A program made the position numbers and the translations under genes. A DNA stretch of 64,000 nucleotides, from positions 274,091 to 338,090 of the forward strand of contig NZ_JSYP01000003.1 of assembly GCF_000813005.1 (NCBI RefSeq). The letters are read 5' to 3'. The DNA comes from Flavobacterium sp. KMS. Its GTDB lineage: Bacteria > Bacteroidota > Bacteroidia > Flavobacteriales > Flavobacteriaceae. Below the pieces are notes generated by a model. The model searched no databases, was not told the origin of the DNA, and saw only the letters and a list, made by a program, of their open reading frames with translations. Position 1 is the first letter of the stretch; every line of letters starts with the position of its first letter. Below are positions 62,515 to 64,000 of the stretch, piece after piece.

Positions 62515-63648
62515 ATGAAATTGATTAAACTCTTTCTTTGCCTTGCTTTTGTCTCGCCATTAGGTGTTTTCGCACAAGGAAAAGCAACAATAACCATTCA
62601 GAATAATTCGGCTCAGGAACGAAAAGAAGCTGTTGTAGCTATAAAATGGGCAACGGTTTTATCACGTTATCCTCAAATAGATACAGCAAATTTTGTTGTG
62701 ATTAATCAGGCGACAAAAAAGCAAGTTCCTTTTCAGTTAGAACACCGCGGACTTTCCTCAATTCAAAATCTTTTAGTACAAGTTAATGCTAAAGCAAAAG
62801 CGTCACTTACTCTGGTAATACAAAAAGGAAAACCAGAAACTTTTGCTACAAAAACTTATGCGCGTTATGTACCAGAACGCAAAGATGATTTTGCTTGGGA
62901 AAATGACAAAATAGCCTTTCGTGCCTACGGTAAAGCGATAGAAAACACAAAGGAAGATGCTTCTGGATTTGATGTTTGGGTAAAAAGAACCGATAAAATG
63001 GTCATTAATGAACGTTATAAGATTGGAAATTACCATATCGATAGTGGCAACGGAATGGATTATTACCACGTAGGCACTACATTGGGCGCAGGAAATATGG
63101 CACCATATGTAAATGACAGCATTCGCTATTCGGGAAATTATCGCAAATGGTTAGTGCTGGACAACGGGCCTTTGCGCAGTACATTTCAATTAACTTACGA
63201 CACCTGGATTGCTGGAGGAATAGAAGTTAAAGCTACAAAAATCATTTCTATAGATGCTGGATCACAACTTAATCGTGTAGAAAATACCTATACATTTAAT
63301 GGAAATAAACCACCTATGGAAGTTGTAGTTGGCTTAAGCAAAAGACCAGAAGCCGGAGTTATTTCATTAAATGAACAACAAGGTATTATGGGATATTGGG
63401 AGCCTACATTTGGTGAAGACGGAACTACAGGAGTTGGTTCTATACTAACTACACCAGTAAAAAGTATGTGGGTAGATAAAACACAAATATTAGGAAAAAC
63501 GACCGTTGTAAATAATGAACCTATCGTGTACTACACGGGAGCAGCTTGGAATAAAGCACGAAAAATTACCGATGCAAAACAATGGTTTACTTATTTGGAT
63601 AATTTTTATCAGCAACTGAAAAATCCATTAATTGTAAAAGTCGAATAA
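62515..63648 (+). CDS. DUF4861 family exported protein
   Basis: 377 aa from ATG at 62515 (MKLIKLFLCLAFVSPLGVFA, signal peptide); a GTG two codons earlier is possible. Features of DUF4861: FAWENDKIAFRAYG, GFDVWVKRTDKMVINERYKI, YHIDSGNGMDYYHVGTTLGA, GGIEVKATKIISIDAGSQLN and VYYTGAAWNKARKITDAKQW. Members are found in lyase loci for uronate polysaccharides in Bacteroidota. The many conserved His, Tyr, Arg and Asp residues suggest an enzyme or binding protein, but I know of no established reaction. It starts 6 bases after kduI, so it belongs to the operon. Confidence 0.8.
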   Translation: MKLIKLFLCLAFVSPLGVFAQGKATITIQNNSAQERKEAVVAIKWATVLSRYPQIDTANFVVINQATKKQVPFQLEHRGLSSIQNLLVQVNAKAKASLTLVIQKGKPETFATKTYARYVPERKDDFAWENDKIAFRAYGKAIENTKEDASGFDVWVKRTDKMVINERYKIGNYHIDSGNGMDYYHVGTTLGAGNMAPYVNDSIRYSGNYRKWLVLDNGPLRSTFQLTYDTWIAGGIEVKATKIISIDAGSQLNRVENTYTFNGNKPPMEVVVGLSKRPEAGVISLNEQQGIMGYWEPTFGEDGTTGVGSILTTPVKSMWVDKTQILGKTTVVNNEPIVYYTGAAWNKARKITDAKQWFTYLDNFYQQLKNPLIVKVE

Positions 63649-64000
63649 GGCTACAGTAACGCTCAAATAAAAACTTTAGATAAAATATACCTAGTCAGCG
63701 CATTAAATTGTAGTTGAGAGCCATACTTATGCCTTTTTTGAAAAGAATTTAGCACATTCCTGCAAGGTTTTAAACCAAAGATCCAAGGAATTTTGATAAA
63801 AGCTCAAGTTTAAAGTTGGTCTGCGCATTTTTGTCATCCTATGTTTGTAATAAAAAAGGATTTCTGTTTTTAGTACATTTATGTTTAGATTTTCAACAGA
63901 AGAAAGGGAAAGATAAAAACTAAAAATTGTCATTTGTCATAATAGACTGTTCGAAATGGTAGTTCCTTTCCCTCTCTGCTTTTGAGCTTGGACAGTTCAT
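63649..64000. other. Intergenic tail of the window, no supported gene
   Basis: The last 350 bases contain a short minus-strand frame (63727-63933, 68 codons) with a poor start and no recognisable family, and a CCTGCAAGG text at about 63758 like that at 57511. At the edge (63914-64000) another minus-strand frame opens with MNCPSSKAERERNYHFEQ and stops soon. These could be remnants of one broken gene; nothing firmer can be said. Confidence 0.4.

Noticed and set aside
63727..63933. 68-codon minus-strand ORF near the window end
   Set aside because: Low complexity, no homologue recognised, and it overlaps a recurring CCTGCAAGG text; kept only as part of the intergenic note.

Overview
The window looks like chromosome of a Flavobacterium-type member of the Bacteroidota. 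It is AT-rich, with A-rich start regions instead of strong Shine-Dalgarno sites and promoters of the TTG-N19-TAnnTTTG kind. It also carries SusC/SusD pairs, a hybrid two-component regulator, type IX secretion (T9SS) sorting domains and many Bacteroidota-type lipoproteins.

Layout. (1) 1-6.1 kb: the start of a GntR/MocR-type regulator, a small unknown gene, and a 1646-residue protein with a MACPF (perforin-like) signature and a long helical region. (2) 6.2-14.5 kb, minus strand: a vitamin B12 uptake operon under a clear cobalamin riboswitch: BtuB-like receptor, BtuG-like beta-propeller lipoprotein, three tandem paralogous PKD-like surface proteins and a DUF4465 lipoprotein. (3) 14.9-16.5 kb: a double-GNAT acetyltransferase and a DUF1810 protein. 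(4) 16.6-23.8 kb, mostly minus strand: an array of small orphan genes, several broken, separated by degenerate copies of one intergenic repeat. At least one displaced toxin tail sits directly upstream of a small gene. I read this as a graveyard of toxin/immunity cassettes downstream of an Rhs locus. A tyrosyl-tRNA synthetase gene (tyrS) lies inside it on the other strand. (5) 23.4-34.5 kb, minus strand: an operon of a T9SS-sorted repeat protein, a 1087-aa YD-repeat protein, a 1892-aa Rhs protein with 14 MopE-like calcium/metal-binding-type repeats and a His/Cys caspase-like C-terminal domain, and a small lipoprotein that is the likely immunity factor. (6) 34.8-36.3 kb: an esterase and a Crp/Fnr regulator. 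(7) 36.5-63.6 kb, plus strand: a glycosaminoglycan (heparin/heparan-sulfate type) utilisation locus. It holds a GH88 hydrolase, two PL12 heparinase III-like lyases, a T9SS-secreted PL8-type lyase, SusC/SusD, GH29, a sulfatase, a DUF4962/heparinase II-III lyase, the HTCS sensor-regulator, KduI and a DUF4861 protein. Surface proteins bind, cut and import the polysaccharide, periplasmic lyases, sulfatase and GH88 finish it, KduI feeds the unsaturated uronate into central metabolism, and the HTCS senses the products.

The strongest unexpected signal is upstream of tyrS (20.77-20.98 kb). A consensus promoter is followed by a 32-codon tyrosine-rich leader ORF with three consecutive Tyr codons and an intrinsic terminator 12 bases before the tyrS start. 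A 13-bp alternative pairing begins just beyond the footprint of a ribosome stalled at the Tyr codons and would break the terminator. This fits a leader-peptide transcription attenuator for a tRNA synthetase in Bacteroidota. Other points worth attention are the orphan toxin/immunity array, the MopE-Rhs-caspase-like fusion, the giant MACPF protein, and a small conserved-looking ORF in the susC leader. All family names come from sequence recognition alone; no database search was run.
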